Origin: a bacterium SCSIO 12643
Lineage (GTDB): Bacteria; Bacteroidota; Bacteroidia; Flavobacteriales_G; Salibacteraceae
DNA: 64,000 bases
Direction: 5' to 3'
NCBI GenBank assembly: GCA_024398135.1
Contig: CP073750.1
Span: forward strand, 868,001-932,000
Positions 8,196 through 16,346 of this stretch are shown in pieces. The notes below the pieces were generated by a model. The model was not told the DNA's origin. It saw only the letters and a program-made list of their open reading frames with translations, and made no database searches. The position numbers and the translations under genes are program-made. Numbering within the stretch: the stretch's first letter is position 1; the number at the start of each line of letters is the position of its first letter.

Positions 8196-9392
8196 ATGGC
8201 AGGTGTAGAATTTTTTGGTGCTGAAGAGCGCAAAGAAGTTAATGAAGTTTTAGATACTGGAATTCTATTTAGATATGGCTTTGACGAAGCTAGAAAAGGC
8301 ATGTTTAAAGCAAAAGAATTGGAGGCTGAAGCCGTAAAATATACTGGAGCAAACTATGCACACGCAGTATCAAGTGGATCTACAGCTGTAACTACTGCTT
8401 TGGCGGCAGCAGGCATTGGATTGGGAGATGAAGTAATCGTAACTCCATTTACGTTCGTTGCAACTGTTGAAGCGTTAATGTTAATTGGTGCTTTACCAGT
8501 ATTTGCTGAAGTAGATGAAACTTTATGTTTAAGTGCTGAGGGAATCAAAGAAGTTTTAACTCCAAAAACGAAAGGAATTTGCCTGGTACATATGTGTGGC
8601 GCTGCTGCAGATATGGATGCTATTATGCCAATTGTTGAAGAGCACAATCTAATTCTGGTGGAAGATGCTGGACAAGCTCTAGGCGCCTTCCATAAAGGAA
8701 CGTCAGTTGGTTTATTTGGAAAATCAGGATGTTTCTCATTCGATTTCTTTAAAATCACGACAGCTGGTGAAGGTGGGCTTTGCATTACCAACAATGAAAA
8801 AACCTATAACCACATGGCTGAGTATTCTGATCACGGACATACTCATGTTGGCGATAACCGTGGAATGGAGCCTCACTACATCATGGGGACAAATTTTCGT
8901 TTAAGTGAAGCTAATGCTGCGGTAGGTAAAGTTCAAATGCAAAGAATTGAAACCATCCGTAATAACAACAAAAAACATAAAGCAATCTTAAAAAATGCTT
9001 TATCTCAGATAGATGGTGTGACTTTCCGTCATATGCCGGATCCTGAGGGTGATTCTGCAACATTCTTAAATTTCTTTATGCCTTCTGCTGAGTTGGCGCA
9101 AAAAGCAATGGCACAATTTGCAGAAGATGGTATTGCAGGGTTCAACTACTGGTATACCAACATGTACCATTTCATTAACCAATGGGATCATATTAAAGAT
9201 TTAAAATCACCAAACAAATTGGCAATCCACCATTTTGGTGCACCTCAAGACTATAATGCATTGAAACTACCAAAATCAAACGAAGTGATTGGTAGATTGA
9301 TTTCTTTAGGTATTCGTGCCAACTGGCCGGAAGCTGAATTAGAAGAATTTAAATCTAAAATGGTTGCAGCCATTCAAAAAGTATTAGCATAA
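8196..9392 (+). CDS. kdnA: 8-amino-3,8-dideoxy-manno-octulosonate transaminase KdnA
   Basis: A 398-residue PLP enzyme of the DegT/DnrJ/EryC1/StrS family. With KdnB it replaces the 8-hydroxyl of Kdo by an amino group, giving Kdo8N for the lipopolysaccharide core; the pathway was described in Shewanella. The N-terminus GVEFFGAEERKEV and the segments VHMCGAAADMD, EDAGQALG (Asp157) and SFDFFKITTAGEGG (PLP Lys186) follow the Shewanella KdnA pattern as I remember it. DPEGDSATFLNFF and the YWYTNMYHF region also agree. The dehydrogenase gene kdnB follows 21 bases later, which is decisive for the assignment. A general sugar aminotransferase is the alternative. Confidence 0.92.
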   Translation: MAGVEFFGAEERKEVNEVLDTGILFRYGFDEARKGMFKAKELEAEAVKYTGANYAHAVSSGSTAVTTALAAAGIGLGDEVIVTPFTFVATVEALMLIGALPVFAEVDETLCLSAEGIKEVLTPKTKGICLVHMCGAAADMDAIMPIVEEHNLILVEDAGQALGAFHKGTSVGLFGKSGCFSFDFFKITTAGEGGLCITNNEKTYNHMAEYSDHGHTHVGDNRGMEPHYIMGTNFRLSEANAAVGKVQMQRIETIRNNNKKHKAILKNALSQIDGVTFRHMPDPEGDSATFLNFFMPSAELAQKAMAQFAEDGIAGFNYWYTNMYHFINQWDHIKDLKSPNKLAIHHFGAPQDYNALKLPKSNEVIGRLISLGIRANWPEAELEEFKSKMVAAIQKVLA

Positions 9393-9413
9393 TTATCTTA
9401 TAAAAAGACAGGT

Positions 9414-10496
9414 ATGTTTAACAATTTCAAAAACGTAGATAAGGTAGTCTATGGACGTGGCGCCTTTAATCAATTAGATGATATCTTAACTACTAAAAGA
9501 CATCTTAACGATGGATTCATGGTATTTGTCGTGGACAATTACTTTAATGGTAAAACCGAATTCACAGATCGTATTCCCGTTAAAGAAGGTGATGTGATCA
9601 GGTTTATTGATGTGGATCCTAAAGAACCTACCACCGAACAAATTGATGAATTAAGAGATACTGTTTTAGCCGAAAATGGACTTCCTGCCGGAATTATTGG
9701 AATTGGCGGTGGTAGTATCATGGATATTGCCAAAGCAAGTTCTTTGATGTTTACCAACGAGGGTTCTTCAACTTTATATCAAGGTTTAAATCTTGTCAAA
9801 AGGGAAGGTATCTATCATGTAGGAGTACCAACTATTTCAGGAACTGGAGCGGAATGCTCTATGACCGCGGTACTTTCAGGACCAGAAAAAAAACTTGGAT
9901 TAAAATGTGATTGGACTGTTTTTAACCAGGTGGTTTTAGATCCTGATCTTACTGCTACAGTAGAAAGAAACCAATGGTTTTATACTGGTATGGATACTTT
10001 CATTCATTGTATAGAAGCTGAATCGGGACAATATTTCAACACTTATAGTAAGGTATATGGAGATCAATCTCTAAAACTTTGTCGTGAAGTGTTCCTGGGG
10101 CCTGATGCCGGACAAACTCAGGAAAACAATGAAAAATTAATGATGGCGTCTTTATTTGGTGGGCTGAGTCTAACCTATTCTGAAGTAGGTGCATGTCACG
10201 CATTATCTTATGGAATGTCATTTGTTTTTGGTACCAAACATGGTTATGCAAACTGCCTGGCGTTTAATCATCTGGAAGAGTTTTATGGTGATGCAGTTGC
10301 TGAATTCCGTGAAATGATCAAACAAAATAATATTGATTTACCTCAAAATCTGGCTAAAGACTGGACAGATGAAGAGATTTCTCAAATGGCAGAAGTTGCT
10401 TACAACCTTCCACATATGTGGAGACATGCGATTGGAGATGACTGGGAAGAAAAATGGACCAGACAAGACATTGAAGCTTTATACAGAAGACTTTAA
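9414..10496 (+). CDS. kdnB: Kdo 8-oxidase KdnB, iron-type alcohol dehydrogenase
   Basis: A 360-residue group III metal-dependent dehydrogenase that oxidises the C8 hydroxyl of Kdo to an aldehyde for KdnA. The nucleotide-binding GIGGGSIMDIAK (about 96-107) and the metal ligands Asp194 (GMDTFIH), His198, His262 (ACHALSYG) and His276 (KHGYAN) are all present. The start FKNVDKVVYGRGAFNQLDDIL and the PTISGTGAECS segment closely follow Shewanella KdnB as remembered. It is the second gene of the kdnAB pair and is followed by a terminator. Other group III alcohol dehydrogenases are the alternative, but the pairing with kdnA argues against that. Confidence 0.92.
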   Translation: MFNNFKNVDKVVYGRGAFNQLDDILTTKRHLNDGFMVFVVDNYFNGKTEFTDRIPVKEGDVIRFIDVDPKEPTTEQIDELRDTVLAENGLPAGIIGIGGGSIMDIAKASSLMFTNEGSSTLYQGLNLVKREGIYHVGVPTISGTGAECSMTAVLSGPEKKLGLKCDWTVFNQVVLDPDLTATVERNQWFYTGMDTFIHCIEAESGQYFNTYSKVYGDQSLKLCREVFLGPDAGQTQENNEKLMMASLFGGLSLTYSEVGACHALSYGMSFVFGTKHGYANCLAFNHLEEFYGDAVAEFREMIKQNNIDLPQNLAKDWTDEEISQMAEVAYNLPHMWRHAIGDDWEEKWTRQDIEALYRRL

Positions 10497-10503
10497 TCAT
10501 ACT

Positions 10504-10533
10504 AAAAAGCTCTACGTAAGTAGGGCTTTTTTA
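10504..10533 (+). terminator. Rho-independent terminator after kdnB
   Basis: AAAAAGCTCTAC pairs with GTAGGGCTTTTT (one wobble) around a GTAA-type loop, followed by T residues. Confidence 0.85.
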
Positions 10534-10582
10534 TTTCCTCCGCGAATCTGACTAAAATCATTATTTTTTTTGACTTTTAACC

Positions 10583-10614
10583 ATTGACGGATATACAATC
10601 ATCTCATACATTTG
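10583..10614 (+). promoter_or_regulatory. Promoter of the copper-uptake gene set
   Basis: ATTG at 10583-10586 and TACATTTG at 10607-10614 with a 20-base spacer, close to the Bacteroidota consensus. The first gene starts 20 bases after the -7 box. Confidence 0.65.
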
Positions 10615-10633
10615 TACCAGATAAAGTTAAACA

Positions 10634-11005
10634 ATGTTCAAGCCATTCGGTATATTTCTTTTGAGTTTATTCCTGTTTTCACAGGTCTATAACACGTCAG
10701 TATGGCTTCATTATCAATTAAATGTTGATGAGATTACCGATTTATTCTGTGAGAATACAGATAAGCCTGAAATGAATTGTCATGGTACATGTCATTTAAA
10801 AAAACAAATCATTCAAACAGATCAAAATGTTCCAATTGAATCTGAAAATGTATTTTACTTAAATGAAATTCAACTTTATTCAAATCAAGATCACACAGAA
10901 ATCTTAATTCCTAATTCAGCTGATGTAAAACATCTCACTTTGTTTACATCCAGCTATACTTTCCTAGAGGAAAATCAAATTTTCCATCCTCCTAAAGTAG
11001 CTTAA
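10634..11005 (+). CDS. Cys-rich exported protein of the copper-uptake set
   Basis: The 123-residue product has an N-terminal hydrophobic segment (about 4-17) and is exported or anchored. Its core, CENTDKPEMNCHGTCHLKKQ, is the hallmark of a small Bacteroidota family of unknown function with conserved Cys residues spaced CxxN...CxGxC, often beside metal-responsive receptor genes. Three Cys residues with adjacent His residues make copper binding reasonable. Downstream lie a Met/His-rich lipoprotein and an OprC-like copper receptor, apparently in one unit with their own promoter here. The biochemical role is not established. Confidence 0.75.
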   Translation: MFKPFGIFLLSLFLFSQVYNTSVWLHYQLNVDEITDLFCENTDKPEMNCHGTCHLKKQIIQTDQNVPIESENVFYLNEIQLYSNQDHTEILIPNSADVKHLTLFTSSYTFLEENQIFHPPKVA

Positions 11006-11330
11006 GTTAGAGTATCCCATGCTCTAAGTTTATGGTACATGTATAGTTTAAATCAATAAGTCTATTTATTAAATCCTAAAGTGAATTTTTTGGACAGTTA
11101 TTCACTTTACATCACTCTGGTTCTAGTGCTTTTACCAGGTGGATTATGGATATATTTTTCTGCACGTACTTATTCATATGGACTAACAAGAAGCCATAAG
11201 CCAACTCATTACTTTAGTAAAAGGGAATTTGGACTCTCTTTTACTAAAGTTAATTTCAATCAAATATCACATTAAATCAAACAGCCATATTGGCTTCACA
11301 GGAAGATTTTGCTTCCGAAATACAAGAAAA
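11006..11330 (+). promoter_or_regulatory. Hairpin-rich leader before the copper lipoprotein gene
   Basis: This 325-base gap contains four inverted repeats. AAAGTGAA/TTCACTTT is at 11078-11108. ACTTTAGTAAAAG/CTTTTACTAAAGT at 11211-11250 is a perfect 13-bp dyad that extends to about 16 bp with one wobble. AGCCA/TGGCT is at 11283-11295 and GGAAG/CTTCC at 11301-11316, the last two just before the ATG at 11331. No T run follows the big stem, so it does not look like a terminator. A GTG-started 64-codon frame (11081-11275) runs through these stems and has one hydrophobic stretch; I do not consider it a gene. Confidence 0.45.
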
Positions 11331-12173
11331 ATGAAAAATTTTAAATACATCACATTCTTATTATTTGCAATCGCAGCATTTACCTTAGGTAGCTGTAAAA
11401 AAGAAACAACTGACCCACCTACTCCAGTCGATCCATTTGAAAACTTAACATACATTGGAGAAACGCAAGCTGTTGGAGCTGGTGCCATTGCTAAGATTTA
11501 TGCTGAAGAAGCTCTTTTTGTAGGTTACAACCGTATTTACGTTGCTTTATATGATTCTGCAAATCCTCAAACACAACTTACAGATGGGCATGTTACATTT
11601 AACCCGATGATGGATATGGGAATGATGCAACATAGTTGTCCTTTCGAAGACCCATCAACCACTGTTGAACCAAACACAAAGGCATTTAAAGGTTCTATTG
11701 TATTTATTATGCCAACTACGCCAACGGGAAGTTGGACATTAAATGTAAACGTTCATAATCATGCCATCAATAAAATGGGTGTTGCTTCTTTAGCGATTAA
11801 CGTTGTAGAAAAAGCTGAACCTAAACTTATTTCTTTTGTTTCTGATTTTGATAGCAAAAAACTGTTTGTAACGCTGATTGAACCTACAGAACCAAAAGTG
11901 GGGATTAACGACATCACTTTCGGTATTTATGAAAAGCAAAGTATGATGAGTTTCCCGGCTGTTGATGGATATATGATGGAAATGGAGCCTGAAATGCCAA
12001 GTATGGGACATGGTTCTCCAAACAATGTAAATCCGGTTTCAAAAGGCAACGGAATGTATACCGGAGCAGTAAACTTCACCATGACGGGTTACTGGAAAAT
12101 CAATCTCGATTTTAAAACTTCTAGTGGAGATACTATTAAACTCGATCAATTCTTTGATGTAACATTTCAATAA
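11331..12173 (+). CDS. Met/His-rich lipoprotein with two FixH/YtkA-like domains
   Basis: A 280-residue lipoprotein (lipobox LGSC, Cys about 22) composed of two similar beta-sandwich halves. Each half ends in the FixH/YtkA-type strand pattern: TGSWTLNVNVHN in the first and TGYWKINLDFK in the second. Each half carries a soft-metal cluster: MMDMGMMQHSC in the first and MEMEPEMPSMGHG in the second. Such Met/His clusters bind copper(I) in periplasmic carriers. The TonB receptor gene follows after six bases, so the likely job is handing copper to or from that receptor at the outer membrane. I start at ATG 11331, where a signal peptide begins; the frame is open further upstream without one. Confidence 0.82.
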   Translation: MKNFKYITFLLFAIAAFTLGSCKKETTDPPTPVDPFENLTYIGETQAVGAGAIAKIYAEEALFVGYNRIYVALYDSANPQTQLTDGHVTFNPMMDMGMMQHSCPFEDPSTTVEPNTKAFKGSIVFIMPTTPTGSWTLNVNVHNHAINKMGVASLAINVVEKAEPKLISFVSDFDSKKLFVTLIEPTEPKVGINDITFGIYEKQSMMSFPAVDGYMMEMEPEMPSMGHGSPNNVNPVSKGNGMYTGAVNFTMTGYWKINLDFKTSSGDTIKLDQFFDVTFQ

Positions 12174-12179
12174 TTCGAA

Positions 12180-14219
12180 ATGAAAAATCTAATCCAAATA
12201 ACAATAATCGTAACCATAGGAATGTTTTTGCATTCCTATGGTTACACTCAAGAAAGTACAGCTAAAATCATCATTAATGATTCCTTAAAAAGTGCGATAG
12301 ATCTTGAAGGGGTTATTATTATTGGAGATAGTACTTCATCAAAAACCGAAGACTTTAAATCTGTTGAGGGACAACGTACAGATGAGATCATTGAAGACCT
12401 TCAGGGGGTAAATATTATTAGAAGAGGAAATTACGCTGCCGAACCTACTTTTAGAGGTATGTCATCAGGTCAACTTAGTATGACTATTGATGGTATGAAA
12501 ATTTTCGGAGCTTGTACAGATAAAATGGACCCTGTCAGTTCATATGTTTCTTCAAATAATCTGGAATCGATAACCGTTTCATCAAACAATAACCACGCTT
12601 GTCAGGGATCGAATATTGGCGGTGGGTTTGATTTTCAAACCAAACAAGCGCAATTTAATTCACACAAAGAAATTTCGGGATCTGCCGGAATTGGATATCA
12701 AACAAACGGAAACGGTCGACTAGCCGATTTCAATGTCAATTATGGCGATAGTGCCTGGGCTTTAAATCTTAATGCCAACTATCAAAAGTTTGATAACTAT
12801 AAAGCCGGTGGAGGGCAAACCATCAAATACACTCAATTTGAGAAAGTAAATTTTGCGTTGTCTTCCAATTGGATGCCAAGTAACACTGAAATACTCAAAG
12901 CTCAATTTATCTATGATGATGCATATAATGTAGGATATCCGGCATTACCAATGGATGTATCATTTGCCGGTGGTCGTATCTATTCATTGAGTTACAAAAA
13001 ATACTTCACTAACAGCACTTTATTTTTAAAAGCATATGGCAACAACATCACTCATATTATGGATGATACCAAAAGAGAATTTGTACCGATGCATATGGAC
13101 ATGCCGGGTAAAAGTGATACTTATGGTGTATTTGCCAAATCCGAGTTTAATATCGGAGAAAGACATCAAATTTTAATTAATCCGGACTATTATTACAATG
13201 TTTCATTTGCGGATATGAAAATGTACCCAAATGATCCCAATAGACCCGAAGAACCTGTAATGTATATGATCACCTGGCCAGATGTAAGAAGACATTCCGG
13301 CTCTTTATTGATTCAAGATCGATTTACAATCAATTCACAAACCGAATTGAAATATAGCGGTAAAATCGAATATGTGACCAGTAAAATCTTTAGCGAATTT
13401 GGGATTCAACAACTAGAAGTTATCGGTAAAGATGGTAACATCCCTTCAACTTACATACTGGGTAATGGAAACGCGGTGCTTACATATCAAATGAATAAAT
13501 CCACTCAATTGTTCGGTCAAATCGGATATGCTGAAAGACAGCCTACAGTTTCAGAAGGGTTTGGTTATTATTTATTTAACAGCATGGATGGATATGACTA
13601 CATCGGAATTCCTGACCTACGAAAAGAAACTGCATTGAAGACTTCTATTGGATTCAACTGGCAAAAGGATAAAACTGTGTTGGAAACTAAAATCTACCAT
13701 TATCAATTCCAGGACTACATTATTGGAATCGTGGATTCTACATATGATGGAATGACCATTGGATCTAATGGAGTTAAGGTATATGAAAATATTCCTTCAG
13801 CATCTATCTCTGGTTTTGAAGTCAAGTTAAACACCACACTTTTTAAAACAGTTCGATTCCAAAATCAGACACAATTCACATATGGAATTGATCACCAAAA
13901 CAATCCCCTTCAAATGATCCCTCCACTGCAAAACGCATCTAAATTTGGATATAGCTATAAACAAGTAAAAATTCAGCTAGAAGCTGTTATTGCTGCCATG
14001 CAAAACAATCCTAGAATTGATGCCGGAGAAACCACTACCCCATCTTATGGAATTATCAATATTTCCGGTCAGGCCCCAATCAAACTATTACAACAATCCA
14101 CCAGTATATCAGTTTCGATCAACAATTTATTTGACAGTAATTATTGGGATCATCTGGATTGGAATAGTATCCCAAGGCCGGGAAGAAGTTTTATTGTGAA
14201 CTTGAGAATGCGGTTCTAA
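12180..14219 (+). CDS. OprC-like TonB-dependent copper receptor
   Basis: A 679-residue outer-membrane receptor with signal peptide (1-23), a plug domain (about 55-160: QGVNIIRRGNYAAEPTFRG, then the IDGM strand) and a 22-strand type barrel ending in a terminal Phe (VNLRMRF). Cys112 and Met116 in ACTDKMDP form the CxxxM copper-binding motif described for Pseudomonas OprC, and the barrel has a Met/His patch (VPMHMDMPG). Its neighbour is a Met-rich lipoprotein, and SCO1 and cytochrome genes lie nearby. Copper import is inferred; a general metal receptor is the alternative. It converges with murB, overlapping by four bases. Confidence 0.88.
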   Translation: MKNLIQITIIVTIGMFLHSYGYTQESTAKIIINDSLKSAIDLEGVIIIGDSTSSKTEDFKSVEGQRTDEIIEDLQGVNIIRRGNYAAEPTFRGMSSGQLSMTIDGMKIFGACTDKMDPVSSYVSSNNLESITVSSNNNHACQGSNIGGGFDFQTKQAQFNSHKEISGSAGIGYQTNGNGRLADFNVNYGDSAWALNLNANYQKFDNYKAGGGQTIKYTQFEKVNFALSSNWMPSNTEILKAQFIYDDAYNVGYPALPMDVSFAGGRIYSLSYKKYFTNSTLFLKAYGNNITHIMDDTKREFVPMHMDMPGKSDTYGVFAKSEFNIGERHQILINPDYYYNVSFADMKMYPNDPNRPEEPVMYMITWPDVRRHSGSLLIQDRFTINSQTELKYSGKIEYVTSKIFSEFGIQQLEVIGKDGNIPSTYILGNGNAVLTYQMNKSTQLFGQIGYAERQPTVSEGFGYYLFNSMDGYDYIGIPDLRKETALKTSIGFNWQKDKTVLETKIYHYQFQDYIIGIVDSTYDGMTIGSNGVKVYENIPSASISGFEVKLNTTLFKTVRFQNQTQFTYGIDHQNNPLQMIPPLQNASKFGYSYKQVKIQLEAVIAAMQNNPRIDAGETTTPSYGIINISGQAPIKLLQQSTSISVSINNLFDSNYWDHLDWNSIPRPGRSFIVNLRMRF

Positions 14220-15232
14220 ATCACATTTACCTCGCGCTCTAATTCAATCCCGTACTTCTGGATGACATCTGCAATAATCTCCTCAGACAGTTGGAATATT
14301 TCCTGCCCCGTAGCCCCTCCATAATTCACTAAAACTAACGCCTGTTTGCTATGTACCCCACAATTTCCAACGCGTCTTCCTTTCCACCCTGCCTGATCAA
14401 TTAACCATCCAGCCGGAACTTTAACCATCTCCTCTCCTGCCGGATACGATGGTAATCCCGGATATTCAAACTTCACCTCTTCATAAAGACTTTCCGGAAT
14501 AATTGGGTTCTTAAAAAAACTTCCTGAATTTCCCAATTCTTTAGGGTCTGGTAATTTACTCTGTCTAATCGCAATCACAGCATCGGATATTGACTTTGCG
14601 GTTAATTCCTCAATGCCCATCTTATCCAACTCCTGTTGAATCGTACCATAAGAAATATTAAACTCAGACTTTTTACTCAATCTCAAAGTAACAGATGTAA
14701 TAATGTATTGTCCTTTTAATTCATTTTTAAACACACTATTTCTATATCCAAAATCACATGCGTTCAGGTCAAAATTACGAATCTCGCCATTTGATAAATT
14801 TACTGCTTCTAGCTCGACAAATAAATCTTTGAGTTCTTTCCCATAAGCCCCAATATTTTGAATTGGTGCAGCCCCAACACTTCCCGGAATTAATGACATA
14901 TTCTCCATTCCATTCCATCCTTGGGAAATTGTCCATAATACGATATCATGCCATACTTCTCCTCCTCCAATCTTTACTATCACTTGGTCCTCATTTTCTG
15001 AAATCACTTCTTTTCCCAAAATATGATTTCTTATTGCCAGCCCATCAAAATCTTTAGTTAAAAGCATATTACTGCCTCCACCCAGAATAAGTCTATCGTG
15101 AGATTTTAGAGATTCATTTTGGGTATATTCCTGTACATCGGCAATAGAACTCCACTCTAAAAATAATGAAGAGTTCACATCAATTCCAAAAGTGTTATAT
15201 GGCTTAAGTGAGATATTTTTCTGTACTTGCAT
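14216..15232 (-). CDS. murB: UDP-N-acetylenolpyruvoylglucosamine reductase
   Basis: A 338-residue FAD enzyme that reduces UDP-GlcNAc-enolpyruvate to UDP-MurNAc in peptidoglycan synthesis. Visible parts are the N-terminal NTFGID, the FAD-binding LGGGSNML loop, GAAPIQNIGAYG, YRNSVFK, the catalytic Ser in NSGSFFKNP and the C-terminal AGWLIDQAGWKGRRVG followed by VHSKQALVLVNYGGATG. Length and the extra C-terminal insert fit the E. coli type (type I). It runs convergently with the copper receptor gene. A -7 box lies just upstream at 15255-15262. Confidence 0.97.
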   Translation of the reverse strand: MQVQKNISLKPYNTFGIDVNSSLFLEWSSIADVQEYTQNESLKSHDRLILGGGSNMLLTKDFDGLAIRNHILGKEVISENEDQVIVKIGGGEVWHDIVLWTISQGWNGMENMSLIPGSVGAAPIQNIGAYGKELKDLFVELEAVNLSNGEIRNFDLNACDFGYRNSVFKNELKGQYIITSVTLRLSKKSEFNISYGTIQQELDKMGIEELTAKSISDAVIAIRQSKLPDPKELGNSGSFFKNPIIPESLYEEVKFEYPGLPSYPAGEEMVKVPAGWLIDQAGWKGRRVGNCGVHSKQALVLVNYGGATGQEIFQLSEEIIADVIQKYGIELEREVNVI

Positions 15233-15254
15233 CCTGCATTATGACTTTAGAAAT

Positions 15255-15262
15255 CAAAAATA
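15255..15262 (-). promoter_or_regulatory. -7 promoter box of murB (TATTTTTG on the minus strand)
   Basis: CAAAAATA on the plus strand is an exact TAnnTTTG on the minus strand, 23 bases before the murB ATG. Confidence 0.5.
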
Positions 15263-15327
15263 ATCTGCACTTATGAACTGAAATATTAATCTATTAAAAA
15301 GTTATTGAACTATGGCCGTTAGTATCT

Positions 15328-16230
15328 CTAGAAATAGATTTCCTGAACCAAACGATACGTATTAGCATGTGCGTCAATAATCACTTTTATATCTTCGGAA
15401 TATCCACCACCCATGGAACACATCATAGGCACATTGTATTCATAGCAAGATTCCAAAACCATTCTATCACGCGCTTTACACCCTCCCAGGGTTAACCCCA
15501 ATTTACCCAGTTTGTCAGTTTCCAATACATCGACACCAGATAAGTAGAAAATAAAATCAGGTTGTTGCTCCTTCAATAACTTAGGCAAGGTTTCTTTTAG
15601 GATTTGAAGATATGTTTCATCATCACACCCATTTGGCAACTCAATATCCAAATCGCTCTTTTCTTTTACAAATGGATAATTATGTGCACCATGCATTGAA
15701 AATGTAAATACGGAATCATCGTTCTCAAAAATCTGAGCCGTACCATTGCCCTGATGCACATCCAAATCAATCATTAAAACTTTTTTCATTCCATAGGTCT
15801 TCTGAACATATCGCGCGCCTATAGCCTGATCATTTAACAAACAAAATGCTTCACCTTTATCCGTAAAGGCATGATGTGTACCTCCTGCAATATTCATGGC
15901 TATGCCGTTTTTCATGGCAAAATCACAAGCTTTAATCGTCCCCTGAGCAAGAATAAACTCTCTATCTATCAACTGTTGACTCAATGGAAACCCAATTCTA
16001 CGCGCCATTTTTTTATCAATTTCCAAAGACTGTAGACTCTTGACATATTGTTTTTCATGCACATTAAACACATGATCAATTTCCGGGAAATCCGGTTCAA
16101 AGAAATTGGCCTGGGTACAAGTTCCTTCGTGTAATAGCTGCGCAGGTAAAAGTTCATATTTCTCCATAGGGAAACGATGTCCCTCAGGAAGCGGATGTGT
16201 GTAAATTGGATGAAATGCTATTTTTAACAT
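15328..16230 (-). CDS. Histone-deacetylase-like hydrolase
   Basis: A 300-residue protein of the arginase/deacetylase superfamily. The zinc site is visible: Asp157 and His159 in DLDVHQGNGTA and Asp234 in LSGVDVLETD. The general-base His pair is His119/His120 in AGGTHHAF. The segments FNLLND-like CLLNDQAIGA and SMHGAHNYPF are also typical. Bacterial members deacetylate acetylated proteins, polyamines or acetoin-related substrates; none of these can be chosen from the context. It is divergent from a formyltransferase gene and separated from murB by 95 bases. Confidence 0.93.
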   Translation of the reverse strand: MLKIAFHPIYTHPLPEGHRFPMEKYELLPAQLLHEGTCTQANFFEPDFPEIDHVFNVHEKQYVKSLQSLEIDKKMARRIGFPLSQQLIDREFILAQGTIKACDFAMKNGIAMNIAGGTHHAFTDKGEAFCLLNDQAIGARYVQKTYGMKKVLMIDLDVHQGNGTAQIFENDDSVFTFSMHGAHNYPFVKEKSDLDIELPNGCDDETYLQILKETLPKLLKEQQPDFIFYLSGVDVLETDKLGKLGLTLGGCKARDRMVLESCYEYNVPMMCSMGGGYSEDIKVIIDAHANTYRLVQEIYF

Positions 16231-16246
16231 ATTTCAATTCTTAAAA

Positions 16247-16254
16247 CAAACTTA
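16247..16254 (-). promoter_or_regulatory. -7 box of the deacetylase-like gene (TAAGTTTG on the minus strand)
   Basis: CAAACTTA on the plus strand. It predicts a very short leader of about ten bases before the ATG, which is usual in this phylum. Confidence 0.5.
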
Positions 16255-16320
16255 CACTTGAAGCTTAATTTTAAAATGAAAAAAGAACGCATTTTTTATA
16301 TTTCCACCTCAAAGGATATT

Positions 16321-16328
16321 TACTTTTG
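16321..16328 (+). promoter_or_regulatory. -7 box of the formyltransferase gene (TACTTTTG)
   Basis: An exact TAnnTTTG match 18 bases before ATG 16347. It overlaps the alternative TTG codon at 16326, so translation from that TTG is excluded if this promoter is used. Confidence 0.55.
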
Positions 16329-16346
16329 AGCCACTGGCGTTCGAAT

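Noticed and set aside
8354-8794. Long frame on the strand opposite kdnA, and similar opposite-strand frames over thrS, infC, rplT and the receptor genes
   Set aside because: They are shadows of well-identified genes, without signal sequences, family motifs or promoters of their own.
11081-11275. 64-codon GTG-started frame with one hydrophobic stretch
   Set aside because: It runs through two strong inverted repeats, has no family resemblance and no promoter box, and is better explained as leader sequence.
16326-16346. TTG start for the formyltransferase (seven more residues)
   Set aside because: The TTG lies inside the TACTTTTG promoter box, and the family begins at the ATG at 16347.
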